Source of the DNA: Acidobacteriota bacterium
GTDB lineage: Bacteria; Acidobacteriota; Vicinamibacteria; Vicinamibacterales; 2-12-FULL-66-21
Length of the DNA stretch: 6,788 nt
Direction of reading: 5' to 3'
Assembly: GCA_013697225.1 (NCBI GenBank)
Contig: JACCXG010000447.1
Location: 1 to 6,788, forward strand
Positions within the stretch are counted from its first letter, which is position 1. The number at the start of each line of letters is the position of its first letter. Below are positions 6,089 to 6,788 of this stretch, piece by piece. A program made the position numbers and the translations under genes. The notes beneath the pieces are model-generated. The model was not told where the DNA came from and did no database searches. It was given only the letters and a program-made list of their open reading frames with translations.

Positions 6089-6788
6089 GTGACACCTCCC
6101 CAGCGCATATCCCACTACGAGCTCCTCGAGCCAATCGGCCGGGACGGTGGCACCGAGATCTACCGCGCGCGTGACCTGCGGCTGGAACGCGGCGTTGCCG
6201 TGCGGCTGCTGCGGCCGGAGGAGCTGGAGCGCCCCGGAGCGATCGAGCTGTTCCGGCAGGAGGCGCATATCGCCTCGCTGGTGTCGCACCCGCACATCTG
6301 CGCGGTGCACGATTCGGGGGAGCACGACGGGCAGCCGTTTCTCGTGTGCGAGCTCCTCGACGGGCAGGCGCTCGATGAGCTGATGGCCAGGGGGCTGCTG
6401 CCCGCCGAACGGGCCCTCGAAATAGCAATTCAGCTCACCGATGCTCTTGTCGCGATTCACCGCCGCGGCATCCTGCACGGCAATCTCAAACCGTCCAACG
6501 TTTTCATTACGACCGACGGCCACGTCAAGCTGCTGGAGCTCGGGGCCGCCAGCGCGGCGCTGCGGGCCCCGGCCGCGACGGCCGACGGCGATGCGCCGAC
6601 CGTGTCTCTCCACGACGCGCGCACCACGACCGTGCCCACCGGGCGCACCGCGCCGAGGACGACCGAGGCTCCCTTTCATGCCTACATGTCCCCCGAGCAG
6701 GTGGCCGGTGGGGCAGTGGATCACCAGTCCGATCTCTTCGCAGCAGGGGCGCTGCTGTACGAGATGGTGACCGGCGTCAGGGCTTTCG
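6089..6788 (+). CDS. Ser/Thr kinase-like protein, probable pseudokinase (partial, runs off right edge)
   Basis: The frame opens with GTG at 6089 and is open for 233 codons to the edge. It aligns with the preceding kinase from its start (ISHYELLEPIG against ISHYRLLDRLG) and shares HPHIC, GEHDGQPF, HRRGI and AYMSPEQ. Every catalytic signature is altered. The glycine loop is IGRDGGTEIY, where GxGxxG has become GxDxxT. VAIK is VAVR (Arg39 for Lys). HRD is HGN (Asn132 for the catalytic Asp). DFG is ELG (Glu150 for the metal-binding Asp). Glu58 of helix C, Lys134, Asn137, the SPE (201-203) and the fold-stabilising Asp215 are kept. So it keeps a kinase fold but should have little or no phosphotransfer activity. 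The segment before SPE is Thr-rich (TTTVPTGRTAPRTT, 179-192). The start is uncertain: an in-frame TTG at 6059, overlapping the upstream TGA, would add ten residues. The spacing of 26 bases from the first kinase implies cotranscription. Any TM or sensor part lies beyond the window. Confidence 0.88.
   Translation, partial: MTPPQRISHYELLEPIGRDGGTEIYRARDLRLERGVAVRLLRPEELERPGAIELFRQEAHIASLVSHPHICAVHDSGEHDGQPFLVCELLDGQALDELMARGLLPAERALEIAIQLTDALVAIHRRGILHGNLKPSNVFITTDGHVKLLELGAASAALRAPAATADGDAPTVSLHDARTTTVPTGRTAPRTTEAPFHAYMSPEQVAGGAVDHQSDLFAAGALLYEMVTGVRAF

Noticed and set aside
5615..6724. Minus-strand ORF of 369 codons spanning the end of the first kinase and the second kinase
   Set aside because: It is antisense to two kinase-related frames with recognisable motifs and has no recognisable domain; GC-rich DNA commonly gives such shadows.

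Overview
The window is GC-rich, densely coding bacterial DNA. The best guess for the source is an Acidobacteriota member, possibly Vicinamibacteria-like. This is inferred from the long Hanks-type Ser/Thr kinase with a membrane segment and TPR sensor, its tandem partner, a Tat-exported TIM-barrel isomerase and the overall gene style. No rRNA or marker gene is present to confirm it.

Layout. On the minus strand lie the first 55 codons of a secreted protein (GTG start at 166, running off the left edge) and, upstream of it, a complete DUF2130 protein (280-1455), a coiled-coil protein with a PD-(D/E)XK nuclease-like C-terminal domain. A 234-base divergent intergenic region (1456-1689) with a pyrimidine-rich tract separates them from four plus-strand genes. 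These are a Tat-signal sugar phosphate isomerase/epimerase-like protein (1690-2718), a small four-cysteine putative zinc-ribbon protein (2818-3084), a receptor-type Ser/Thr kinase with TPRs (3184-6062), and a second kinase-like gene (6089 to the right edge).

The two kinase-like genes are the main interest. The first has every catalytic kinase motif, but its reading frame is broken by an apparent one-base loss near 5257. Restoring that base would give a continuous protein of about 959 residues. The second is clearly related and starts with a GTG only 26 bases after the first one's stop. It has lost the VAIK lysine, the HRD aspartate, the DFG aspartate and most of the glycine-rich loop, so it looks like a pseudokinase. 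A 16-base exact repeat overlaps the stop codon in front of each kinase gene. An active kinase and a pseudokinase in one transcription unit could form a regulatory pair, but that is inference.

There is no sign of rRNA, tRNA, CRISPR, insertion sequence or phage genes. All gaps between genes are shorter than 300 bases.
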